Shown: in pieces, positions 8,620 through 16,367 of the stretch
Numbering within the stretch: the stretch's first letter is position 1
How the letters are laid out: each line of letters opens with the position of its first letter
Assembly: GCA_049322355.1 (NCBI GenBank)
Contig: JBMORG010000023.1
Coordinates: forward strand, 62,001-126,000
Source of the DNA: 0-14-0-80-60-11 sp049322355
GTDB lineage: Bacteria > Desulfobacterota > Desulfobaccia > Desulfobaccales > 0-14-0-80-60-11
Direction: 5' to 3'
DNA length: 64,000 bases
The notes under the pieces: model-generated
Seen by the model: the letters and a program-made list of their open reading frames with translations, nothing else
Told to the model about the DNA's origin: nothing
The model's database searches: none
Position numbers and translations under genes: made by a program

Positions 8620-9519
8620 TTAGATGGTCAGGCTAAGCCAAGTGGCGAGTCCCAAGGCAATTCCCACCAGACCGTTGAGGGTGAAAAAGGCCGGCGGCAA
8701 CCTCAGCGGCTCTCGGAGACTCAGCATCAAGTGCTGGATCAGGAGGATGAAGCCGCTTGCCACCACGGCTCCTGCATAAACGGCACCCAAACCGGCCAGC
8801 CGCCCGGTGACGAAAAACCCGAGGGCTGCCAGCAGGTGACAAATCGCCGCCAGACGTCGGGCCCAACTTGACCCCACGCGGGCTGGCAGGGAAAACAATC
8901 CCATCTTCCGGTCAAAATCCTCGTCCTGGAGGGCATAGAGGATATCGAAGCCAGCCACCCAGCAAACCACCGCTCCTGCCAGGACCAGAACCGCCAGGTC
9001 CAGATCTCCTCGCACGGCCAGCCAGCCGCCCACTGGCGCCAGCCCCAGGCTTAGCCCCAGGATCAGGTGGGAGGCGGCGGTAAACCTCTTGGTGAGAGAA
9101 TATCCCAAGATCACCAGGAGAGCCACGGGGGAAAGGGCCAAGCAGATGCGGTTGAGTTGAGCCGCGGCCCCCATGAAAATGGCGGCGCTGGCCACGATGA
9201 ACAGGATGGTGGCCCGGCGGCTGATTTTGCCCGCAGGTAGAGCCCGGTCAGCGGTACGGGGGTTGGCCGCGTCGAACCGGGCATCCACCAGGCGATTGAA
9301 GGCCATGGCGGCACTCCGGGCCCCCACCATCGCCACCAGGATGAGAAACATGGTCCGGGCGTCAGGCAGACCCCGGGCCGCCATCACGGCCCCCATGAAA
9401 GCAAAGGGCAGGGCCAAAACGCTGTGGCCGATCTTGATCATTTCCAGGAGTTCGGACAGACTGTGAAAAAATCGTCGCATTTTAGATCTTTCGGGGTGGC
9501 GGGCGTCCGTTGCAGCCAT
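8620..9519 (-). CDS. mqnP: UbiA-family prenyltransferase, probably menaquinone MqnP
   Basis: About 300 residues from the ATG at 9519, supported by AGGATT just upstream; an ATG at 9480 also fits the family start. It is an inner-membrane UbiA prenyltransferase with about eight helices. The first Asp-rich motif is NRLVDARFDAANPRT and the second is DILYALQDEDFDRK; both bind Mg-polyprenyl diphosphate. The start LLEMIKIGHSVLALPFAFMG is typical of the group acting with the futalosine pathway, where the acceptor is 1,4-dihydroxy-6-naphthoate. The family also includes 4-hydroxybenzoate prenyltransferases (UbiA), but seven mqn-type genes upstream favour MqnP. It is the last gene of the block. Confidence 0.85.
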   Translation of the reverse strand: MAATDARHPERSKMRRFFHSLSELLEMIKIGHSVLALPFAFMGAVMAARGLPDARTMFLILVAMVGARSAAMAFNRLVDARFDAANPRTADRALPAGKISRRATILFIVASAAIFMGAAAQLNRICLALSPVALLVILGYSLTKRFTAASHLILGLSLGLAPVGGWLAVRGDLDLAVLVLAGAVVCWVAGFDILYALQDEDFDRKMGLFSLPARVGSSWARRLAAICHLLAALGFFVTGRLAGLGAVYAGAVVASGFILLIQHLMLSLREPLRLPPAFFTLNGLVGIALGLATWLSLTI

Positions 9520-9674
9520 CTTAATCCTGATCCTTGTTCCCAAGCTTTGCCTGCGAACGCTTTTTCTGCCAAGCCTGCCTGGCACCTGTTATTGTCACCA
9601 AGTGCAACTTGGCAACGACAAGAAGATGATGTTCTTTTTGCCAAAAACGAAAAACCAAAAACCAAAAACGGTAT

Positions 9675-10232
9675 TTATTCCCCCCAGCGCCGGGTCAACT
9701 GGTGCTCCAGCCCCAGGTGATCCAGGATGCGTCCGGCAAACTGGCGGGCCAATTCTTCCAGATTTTGAGGCCGGTGGTAAAAGCCGGGGCAGGCCGGGAA
9801 AATGGTGGCCCCAGCCTCCGCGGCCCGGGCCAGGTTGCGCAGGTGGATGAGGCTTAAGGGAGTCTCCCTAACCACCAGGATCAGGGGCCGCCGTTCCTTC
9901 AAAAAGACCTCCCCGGCCCGGTGGATCAGGTTGCGCCCCACCCCCTGGGCAATAGCTCCCAGCGATCCCATGGAACAGGGCACCACCACCATGGCCCGGG
10001 CCCGGAAGGAGCCGCTGGCCAATGGCGAGGTGAAGTCGTCCACCCGGTGCCAGACGGCGGCAGGGGCCAGGTCCATCGGGGTGAGCCCCAATTCCAGGTT
10101 CAACACCTGCTCCCCGGCTCCAGAAATTACTGTGTGCAGTTCCAGGTCCGGACGGCCAGCGAAATAGGCTAAAAGCTCATGGGCATAGATCATGCCCGAA
10201 GCGCCGGTGATAGCGATGATGTAGCGCTTCAT
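9675..10232 (-). CDS. ubiX: UbiX-type flavin prenyltransferase
   Basis: 185 residues, standard UbiX length. It makes prenylated FMN, the cofactor of UbiD decarboxylases, from FMN and dimethylallyl phosphate. Seen are the N-terminal Rossmann loop ITGASGMIYAHELL, VVPCSMGSLGAIAQGVGRNLI, and the RPLILVVRETPLSLIHLRNL segment that holds the phosphate-binding Arg. It lies 46 bp downstream of the ubiD homologue, so cofactor supply and use are paired. In futalosine-pathway organisms this gene is sometimes called mqnM. The 155-bp gap to mqnP carries CCAAAAACC-type short repeats. Confidence 0.93.
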   Translation of the reverse strand: MKRYIIAITGASGMIYAHELLAYFAGRPDLELHTVISGAGEQVLNLELGLTPMDLAPAAVWHRVDDFTSPLASGSFRARAMVVVPCSMGSLGAIAQGVGRNLIHRAGEVFLKERRPLILVVRETPLSLIHLRNLARAAEAGATIFPACPGFYHRPQNLEELARQFAGRILDHLGLEHQLTRRWGE

Positions 10233-10278
10233 CCTGCGTCTTTGCGCCTTGGCGTCTTGGCGTGAGATAATTGTAGCT

Positions 10279-11724
10279 TCATTTCAGTCCCAGCTTGGGC
10301 CACAGCTCGTCCACCTTCCGCTTAACTTCGGAGTCCATATCGATCACCTTGGGCCAGGGCCGGGTAAAGCCCTCTTCGGGCCATTTCCGGGTGGCGTCGA
10401 TCCCCATTTTGGAGCCGTAGCGGGGCAGGGGAGAGGCATGGTCCAGGGCGTCCACCGGGCCGTCGGCAAACACCACATCCCGCCGCGGGTCCACGTTGTT
10501 TCCCAGGCGCCACAACACCTGGGACAGATCCTGCACGTCCACTTCCTTATCGAAAATAATAATAATTTTGGTGAACATCATCTGCCCCAGCCCCCAAATG
10601 GCGTGGATCACCTTGCGGGCGTGGCCGGGATAGCGTTTGTCGATGGAGATGAAAGCCAGGTTGTGGAAGACCCCTTCCACCGGCAGGTTCATATCCACCA
10701 TCTCCGGCAGGGTCTTTTTCATCAAAGGGAAGAAGATGCGCTCCGTGGCCTTGGCCATGAAACAGTCTTCCATGGGCGGCCGCCCCACAATGGTGGCGGG
10801 ATATATGGGGTTCCGCCTCTGGGTGATGGCCGTGAGGTGAAACACCGGATAGTCGTCCGCCAGGGAGTAATAGCCGGTGTGGTCGCCAAAGGGGCCCTCC
10901 ACCCGGCGCTCCCCCGGGGCCACGTAGCCTTCCAGGACGATCTGGGAGGCTGCCGGCACCGACAGTGGCTGGGTCACGCACGGCACCATTTCCACCGGCT
11001 CCCCCCGCAAAAACCCGGCAAACAGAATTTCGTCAATGTCTTCGGGCAAAGGGGCAGTGGCCGCATAGGTCACTGCGGGGTCAGGGCCGATGGCCACCGC
11101 CACCGGCAGAGCCTCCCCTTTAGCCTCTGCGATCCGGTAATGCTGGGCCCCGCCCTTGTGGGCGTGCCAGTGCATCCCGGTGGTCCGGGCATCATAGACC
11201 TGGAGGCGGTACATGCCCACGTTGCGCCGCCCGGTCTCCGGGTGATGGGTAAAGACCACCGGAAGCGTAATAAAAGGGCCGCCATCCTCGGGCCAGCAGG
11301 TCAAAACCGGTATCTTGGTCAGGTCCGCATCCTCGCCCCTGAGGATCACTTCCTGGCAGGGGGCTTTACTGACCTCCTTGGGGAACATCCTTCCCAGGCG
11401 GGCCAGTTTGGGAATCAGCTTCAGCTTTTTGATGAGGGTGTTGGCTTCCGCCTCCATGAAGCTCAACAGGTCGGCGGCGATGTCGTCCAGGGACTCCACC
11501 TCCAAGGCCAGGCACATGCGCTTCATGGACCCGAAGGCGTTCATGAGCACGGGCATGTCGTAGCCTGGCACCGCCTCGAACAACAGGGCCGGTCCATCGG
11601 CCTTGCACACCCGGTCGGTGATCTCGGTGATCTCCAAATAAGGGCTCACCGGTTCCTTGATACGCACCAACTCCCCAGCCTGCTCCAGCAGGGCGATAAA
11701 TTCCTGCAAATTGCGGTAACCCAT
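10279..11724 (-). CDS. mqnL: UbiD-family decarboxylase, probably menaquinone MqnL
   Basis: 481 residues, UbiD length. It is a prenyl-FMN-dependent decarboxylase. The N-terminus YRNLQEFIALLEQAGELVRI is typical, as are the cofactor/metal segments MYRLQVYDARTTGMHWHAHK and VEGPFGDHTGYYSLAD, followed by NPIYPATIVGRPPMED. In this setting the likely step is decarboxylation of the prenylated 1,4-dihydroxy-6-naphthoate. A role on another aromatic acid cannot be excluded by sequence. It lies between mqnA (132 bp upstream) and ubiX (46 bp downstream), all on the minus strand. Confidence 0.88.
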   Translation of the reverse strand: MGYRNLQEFIALLEQAGELVRIKEPVSPYLEITEITDRVCKADGPALLFEAVPGYDMPVLMNAFGSMKRMCLALEVESLDDIAADLLSFMEAEANTLIKKLKLIPKLARLGRMFPKEVSKAPCQEVILRGEDADLTKIPVLTCWPEDGGPFITLPVVFTHHPETGRRNVGMYRLQVYDARTTGMHWHAHKGGAQHYRIAEAKGEALPVAVAIGPDPAVTYAATAPLPEDIDEILFAGFLRGEPVEMVPCVTQPLSVPAASQIVLEGYVAPGERRVEGPFGDHTGYYSLADDYPVFHLTAITQRRNPIYPATIVGRPPMEDCFMAKATERIFFPLMKKTLPEMVDMNLPVEGVFHNLAFISIDKRYPGHARKVIHAIWGLGQMMFTKIIIIFDKEVDVQDLSQVLWRLGNNVDPRRDVVFADGPVDALDHASPLPRYGSKMGIDATRKWPEEGFTRPWPKVIDMDSEVKRKVDELWPKLGLK

Positions 11725-11856
11725 GGATTCCCCTTTGGGGTAGCTGTCAGCTATTAGCTGTCAGGTTGGTGGCACAGGTTTTTAAGCTGTGCAGTCATGT
11801 AGGAGGCGCACTGCGCACCCTGCAAAAAAATAATTTTATAAGCTTTTATCTTTATC

Positions 11857-12696
11857 TTAAAGCTGAAAGCTTCTTCCAAAATACTCCAACCGCGGCTCCT
11901 CAGCCAGTTCCCCCAAGTTATACAAATAATGGAAGAAAGTCGCCAGGCCTTCTTCGTGCTCCGGGCTCAGGAAGAAATTGAGCTGATGAAAATAGGCCAG
12001 AATTTGGGCCGGGCTCATGCCGAAAGGGCCTGCGGCGATCCGGCTCAACTCTGCCAGTGACCCCAAACCCCAATCCCTGGACCGGAGCAACAGCCGGTGC
12101 AAGGACGCGGTAGCCTCGGGCTGCTCCCGAGCAAAGTCCCGGCGCACGGCCCAGACTCCGAATACAAAGGGCAGGCCGGAGAGCTGCTGCCAGGCTTCCC
12201 CCAGGTCCAGTTCAAAGGGCATGATCCCTGCGGCTTTGAGCGCCAAGGCTTCATCGCCGATGGCCATGACTGCATCGCAGTCCTCCACGGGAGCAGCGGC
12301 TAATTGACCGGGCAGGTAGCTCGGCTGCACCTCAAAGAGCCTGGCCATCAAGACCTTAAGCAGCGCCGCGCCGCTGGCGGACGCGACGCTGACCCGGATG
12401 GTCCGCCCATCCAGCCGGGAAAACGGCACCCGGCTGAACAGCAGCACGCTACCCACCGCCCCCCGGGAACTGATGGACAAATCCGGCAGGAGCAAATAAT
12501 CCTTAAAGGCGCAACCGTACTCCATGGCGGAGATGGAGCCCAAATCCACTTCACCCCGGCGCATCAAAGCATTCAACTCTTCTGGGGTGCCCCGCACCAA
12601 GCGAAAGCCGTTTTCGCCAAAGACATTCTCCAGGGCGAAATAGATGGGAAGCACGTTCAGATAGGCAATGCGCCCCAACCGAGCCTTGGCCGTCAT
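11857..12696 (-). CDS. mqnA: chorismate dehydratase MqnA
   Basis: 279 residues. MqnA turns chorismate into 3-enolpyruvylbenzoate, the entry to the futalosine pathway. It has a periplasmic-binding-protein-like fold without a signal peptide. Family marks are the start RIAYLNVLPIYFALE, a GEVDLGSISAMEY segment (substrate pocket), DLSISSRGAVGSVLLFSR and IGDEALAL. GGGAGA-type ribosome site lies upstream of the ATG at 12696. The paralogue MqnD has a similar fold, but the N-terminal YLNVLPI and the SSRG motif fit MqnA. It is part of the minus-strand mqn block. Confidence 0.92.
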   Translation of the reverse strand: MTAKARLGRIAYLNVLPIYFALENVFGENGFRLVRGTPEELNALMRRGEVDLGSISAMEYGCAFKDYLLLPDLSISSRGAVGSVLLFSRVPFSRLDGRTIRVSVASASGAALLKVLMARLFEVQPSYLPGQLAAAPVEDCDAVMAIGDEALALKAAGIMPFELDLGEAWQQLSGLPFVFGVWAVRRDFAREQPEATASLHRLLLRSRDWGLGSLAELSRIAAGPFGMSPAQILAYFHQLNFFLSPEHEEGLATFFHYLYNLGELAEEPRLEYFGRSFQL

Positions 12697-12711
12697 GATG
12701 GTCTCCCTTTA

Positions 12712-12992
12712 TTAGCTGTCAGCGGTCAGCTTTCAGCAAAAAATCGTGAATCGTGACCTATAGCGGTTGCCAAAAATTTTGCCGATTGCTGATTTTTTAA
12801 ATCCCCCTAAATCCCCCTTTTCCAAAGGGGGACTTTCAGCGGAATTCCGCCAAGTTCCCCCCTTTGGAAAAGGGGGGTCAGGAAGGATTTAGTTTCTCAT
12901 GGCCTCACCCAAGATCGGGAAAACTTTTGGTAAAAAATTGCTATGCATGCTGCTTGAAAGACTAGTTTTATTAGCTGATTGCTGATAGCTCT
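12712..12992. repeat. spacer with AGCTGTCAG-type islands and a palindromic element
   Basis: The gap between mqnX and mqnA has no gene. It holds short direct repeats (AGCTGTCAGCGGTCAGC near 12712; AGCTGATTGCTGATAGCTC near 12971). Between them is a palindromic element at about 12799-12890, whose arms CCCCCTTTTCCAAAGGGGG (from 12813) and its complement (12854-12877) face each other. It looks like a small mobile or extragenic palindrome inserted inside the operon. Confidence 0.7.
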
Positions 12993-12994
12993 TT

Positions 12995-14194
12995 TCATCC
13001 CAGCCACCGCCACTTCCCGGCTGCTCCAGAAGTAAAAAGCTCATTCCAGAACTCTCCCTTTCCTTCTAAAGGAAGGAACCCCAAAGCCGCCTTTTTTCCG
13101 GGGGTGAGACTGCCGAATTCCTGCTCGCGCCCCAGGGCCTGGGCGCCATTCAGGGTTCCCAGCCGGAGCCACAGATCTCCGGGATAAGCGGGAAAATTCT
13201 GGCGCAGCCAGAGCATCTCCCCGAACAGGTTCAAGTCCCAGTTGCCTGCCAGGGAGTCGGTGCCCAGGGCCAGGTTCACCCCGGACTCGAGCAGGTCCGG
13301 CACCGGCGGCAGTCCCGCGCCAGTGTAACGGTTGGCCCGGGGGCACAGCACCAGCCAGGTCCCGGTGGCGGCCAAGAGGTCGCAATCCGCCGCGCTCAGC
13401 CAGACCCCATGCACCGCTAGGGTCCGGGGTCCCAAAAACTCTAGGCGGTGCAGGTAGGACGGCGGGCTTACGCCGGGAGGCTGAAAATCCGGGACCCAGC
13501 GCCCCCGGCTTTTCAAGAGGCTTTCGAAGAAGTCGTTGCCGCCCGTCAGAAAGTCCAGTTCCGCCCGGGATTCAGCCAGGTGAACCATCTGGGGGGCCAT
13601 ACGGGCGGTGTTCCAATGGTCTACGGCCTTGAACAGGGCGCTGGATACTGAATAGGGAGCGTGAGCTGCGGCGGAGATACATGGGGTATCTGCTACTTCA
13701 GGGGTGCCGAAAAAAGGGAACGCCTCCGGCAAGTCAAACTGTTCCATCAGGTGGAATCCCAGGCACTCATAGAACAGGTGGTAGGCAAGGGGGCCGTCTT
13801 TAAGAAACGGCCAGGAAGTCCCGGTGTTGGTCACCTCTCCCACTAGCGCCGTCCCACCGTTTCGCAGCGTCTCAAGGGCGCGTCTGACGCCGGCTTCCAC
13901 CTCAGCCGGAATGAGTTCGCCAAAGGCCGCCAGGGTCGCAGCCAGCCAGTCCTCCCAGCGCACCTGGGGGGACACCCTCCCGGCCAGGGCGGAAAACTCC
14001 AAGTGGACATGACAATTAATCACGCCGGGCAGAATGGCACCGTTGCCGTGTTCGCAGATCAGGCCTTTGAACCCCCGCAAAACTTCAGACGCCAGGCCCA
14101 CTGCGCCAATCCGGTCGCCATTCACCACCACCGCGCCGTCCCGGATGGGAGGCTGATCCACCGGCAGAACCCATTTACTTACGTGCGCAATCAT
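12995..14194 (-). CDS. mqnX: amidohydrolase, probable aminodeoxyfutalosine deaminase MqnX
   Basis: 399 residues, in the MTA/SAH-deaminase branch of the amidohydrolases. Metal ligands are seen at NCHVHLEF (HxH), in AAHAPYS and MVHLAES (His), and at LGTDSLAG (Asp). This branch deaminates the 6-amino group of adenosine-type nucleosides. Beside mqnE and mqnC the natural substrate is 6-amino-6-deoxyfutalosine, giving futalosine. 5'-methylthioadenosine or 5'-deoxyadenosine are alternatives. The next upstream gene is a phosphorylase with a 6-oxopurine-type pocket, which fits a product with hypoxanthine. Confidence 0.85.
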   Translation of the reverse strand: MIAHVSKWVLPVDQPPIRDGAVVVNGDRIGAVGLASEVLRGFKGLICEHGNGAILPGVINCHVHLEFSALAGRVSPQVRWEDWLAATLAAFGELIPAEVEAGVRRALETLRNGGTALVGEVTNTGTSWPFLKDGPLAYHLFYECLGFHLMEQFDLPEAFPFFGTPEVADTPCISAAAHAPYSVSSALFKAVDHWNTARMAPQMVHLAESRAELDFLTGGNDFFESLLKSRGRWVPDFQPPGVSPPSYLHRLEFLGPRTLAVHGVWLSAADCDLLAATGTWLVLCPRANRYTGAGLPPVPDLLESGVNLALGTDSLAGNWDLNLFGEMLWLRQNFPAYPGDLWLRLGTLNGAQALGREQEFGSLTPGKKAALGFLPLEGKGEFWNELFTSGAAGKWRWLG

Positions 14195-14289
14195 TATAAT
14201 TAGCTCTCAGCTTTCAGCGGTCAGCTTTCAGCAATAAGGGCAGAGGCTCACTGCGATTTGCCCCCTTTCCGCTTTTTCCCTTTTCCCCT

Positions 14290-15189
14290 TCATCTCACCC
14301 AGGTGCGCCAATCCTCACCGATGTCGCCCCGCAGGCGATAGCGCTCCATGAGCCGGGGGCAGGGACATTCACGCTTGGTTGCGGCCAACGCGGGCAGTAT
14401 CCGCAGGACCAGTTCCGGAAAGGCCGCTTCCACAGCCCGCACCCTGTCAACTTCCTCGGGAGTGGCCAGTCCCTCAAAGAGCACCCCAGGCTGGAAAGGG
14501 CGGTCCACCAAGCCTTCGGCATAATTCACCACGTAAGTGAGTCCCAAATAACAGAATTCCAGTTCCCGGGCCAAAAAGACCTCGGGGACCAGGGTTTGGC
14601 CCACCAAGTCGCCGCCCAAAAGACGGAATTTCCGGATTTCCGCCGCGGTCTCCAGGCGCGGCCCGGTGGTGGCCACGTACACCCCCCGGTCGTGCATGGT
14701 AAACGGCGCCCCTGCCAAAGCTTCTAACATTGCAGCCCTGAGCTTCGGGCAGAACACCGGATTGTGCCGGATGAACCCCCAGCCTACGCCGGAATAGAAG
14801 GTATGAGGGCCGCTCTTGCCCTCATCCAGCACGTCATGGGGGACCACCAAATCTCCGGGAGCCATTTCCTCCCGCAGCGATCCCGGCGCCACCCAGGCCA
14901 GGATTTTTTCCACTCCCAGGGCTTTCAGGGCATAGAGATTGGCCCGAGGATTGAGGAACGGCGCGGATAGCTCGTAGCCTGCCTCGCCGTGTCGGGAAAG
15001 GACCGCGAAGGTTAGACCTTCGTTGACAAAAAAATGCACCGGGCGGCTGTCACCATAGGGGGTTTGGTAAACCTCGGTACCCAGAGATTGGAGGCCCTTG
15101 GCTACAAAGGCCCGGTGGGCAGCCACCCGGGCAATTACCGCAACTTTCGCCTTGACAGGCATCTTGGGGGAGAGCCTGAGCAATTTCAT
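14290..15189 (-). CDS. MTAP/PNP-family nucleoside phosphorylase with a 6-oxopurine-type pocket
   Basis: 299 residues of the trimeric purine nucleoside/methylthioadenosine phosphorylase family. Seen are LSRHGE near residue 65, the family signature GPRLETAAEIRKF at about 176-188, and MTAP-like VPEVFLARELEFCY. Where methylthioadenosine phosphorylase has Asp-Tyr-Asp, this protein has Asn222-Tyr-Ala224, the pattern of enzymes that take 6-oxopurines such as methylthioinosine phosphorylase. Its ATG overlaps the mqnC stop (ATGA at 15186-15189), so translation is coupled to mqnC. No MqnB is visible, so it may cleave futalosine; alternatively it salvages deaminated 5'-deoxy- or methylthioadenosine. Family is firm; substrate is inferred. 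Confidence 0.82.
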   Translation of the reverse strand: MKLLRLSPKMPVKAKVAVIARVAAHRAFVAKGLQSLGTEVYQTPYGDSRPVHFFVNEGLTFAVLSRHGEAGYELSAPFLNPRANLYALKALGVEKILAWVAPGSLREEMAPGDLVVPHDVLDEGKSGPHTFYSGVGWGFIRHNPVFCPKLRAAMLEALAGAPFTMHDRGVYVATTGPRLETAAEIRKFRLLGGDLVGQTLVPEVFLARELEFCYLGLTYVVNYAEGLVDRPFQPGVLFEGLATPEEVDRVRAVEAAFPELVLRILPALAATKRECPCPRLMERYRLRGDIGEDWRTWVR

Positions 15190-16226
15190 CCTGGCAGCAA
15201 GTGGTATCGGTGGTCCCGAAGTTGGGGTTGGCAGCCGGTCTGGTGGATCAACGCTTCAATTTCCTGGCGCTGCAACCGGAAGCCTACGCCTGTAGCGGCA
15301 ACCACGTTTTCTTCCAGCATGGTAGAGCCGAAGTCGTCGGCTCCGAATTTCAGGGCCACCTGGGCTACCTTGGGTCCCTGGGTCACCCAGGAGACCTGGA
15401 GGTGGGGAACGTTATCCAGCACCAGGCGGGAGATGGCCAAGGTTTTCAAGTATTCTATCGCGCCCCTGGTTTCGCCCTTCAATTCTGTTCCCCCTGGCTG
15501 GTAGGTCCAGGGGATGAACGCGGTGAAGCCGCCGGTTTCATCCTGGAGTTCTCTAATTCGAAAGAGGTGTGTTATCCTTTCCTCTTTGGTCTCCAGGTGG
15601 CCGAACATCATGGTGGCGCTGGTCTTGAGGCCTTGCCGATGGGCTACCCGCATCACCTCCAGCCACTGGTCGGAGGAGCATTTCTTCGGGGATATCTGCC
15701 GCCGCACCCGGTCCACCAGGATTTCGGCGCCGCCTCCGGGGATGGAGCTTAACCCCGCGTCCATCAAGCGCTGGATCAGGTCTGCCAAACTCAGATTGGC
15801 TTGTTCCGCCAAAAAATAAATTTCCGGGGGAGAAAAGCCATGCACCGCCAAGCCGGAGCTCTTAATGAAACTCACCAGTTCCAGGTAATAATTAAGGGGC
15901 AGGTGGGGGTTTAGTCCACCCTGGAGCAGGACGCCGCTGCCGCCGTGGTCTTTGAGTTCGGCGAGCTTGGCCGTCAGGTTGTCCCAGTCCAAAACGTAGC
16001 CGTCGGCCGATCCTGGCGGACGATAAAAGGCACAGAAACGGCAGCCCGAAACGCAGATGTTGGTATAGTTGATATTGCGGTCAATAACGAAGGTGACCCG
16101 GGGTTCGGGGTTGAGACGCCAACGCACCCGATCCGCCCAACATCCAAGTTCCAGGAGGTCCAGGTCCCACAAGCGGCAGGCCTGGGAAAAATTCAGGCGC
16201 ACTCCTTCCTTAAAAAAACTGTTCAT
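15186..16226 (-). CDS. mqnC: radical SAM cyclic dehypoxanthinylfutalosine synthase MqnC
   Basis: 346 residues. MqnC closes the ring of dehypoxanthine futalosine with a 5'-deoxyadenosyl radical. The [4Fe-4S]/SAM motif CVSGCRFCAF lies near residue 58, after NINYTNI. Other family marks are LLQGGLNPHLPLNYYLEL, the SSIPGGGAEIL segment and FIPWTYQPGGTEL. It stands directly upstream of the phosphorylase-family gene, with overlapping stop/start codons. The upstream gap to mqnE (141 bp) is largely a GC-rich palindromic element. The product 5'-deoxyadenosine is a possible substrate for the neighbouring nucleoside enzymes. Confidence 0.93.
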   Translation of the reverse strand: MNSFFKEGVRLNFSQACRLWDLDLLELGCWADRVRWRLNPEPRVTFVIDRNINYTNICVSGCRFCAFYRPPGSADGYVLDWDNLTAKLAELKDHGGSGVLLQGGLNPHLPLNYYLELVSFIKSSGLAVHGFSPPEIYFLAEQANLSLADLIQRLMDAGLSSIPGGGAEILVDRVRRQISPKKCSSDQWLEVMRVAHRQGLKTSATMMFGHLETKEERITHLFRIRELQDETGGFTAFIPWTYQPGGTELKGETRGAIEYLKTLAISRLVLDNVPHLQVSWVTQGPKVAQVALKFGADDFGSTMLEENVVAATGVGFRLQRQEIEALIHQTGCQPQLRDHRYHLLPG

Positions 16227-16241
16227 TCAGAAAACCTTTTA

Positions 16242-16326
16242 TCCCCTCCCCCTTGATGGGGGAGGGTTAGGGTGGGGGTGAGTCTGCTTCCCCCCTCCCC
16301 TAACCCCTCCCACCAGGGGAGGGGAA
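16242..16326. repeat. GC-rich palindromic extragenic element, copy 1
   Basis: CCCTCCCCCTTGATGGGGGA begins the left half and is followed by GGTTAGGGTGGGGG. The right half carries the opposite pattern (CCCTAACCCCTCCC, then CAGGGGAGGGG). It lies between mqnE and mqnC. Similar units are at 17563-17685, 27301-27392 and 27471-27572. Confidence 0.7.
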
Positions 16327-16367
16327 ACTTATTCTAAAGGTTTGACATCACGCTGTGGTCTGGCGAG

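Noticed and set aside
10249..11757. 502-codon open frame opposite the ubiD homologue
   Set aside because: Antisense shadow of a GC-rich gene; Gly/His/Gln-rich with no domain, and the ubiD frame has full family motifs.
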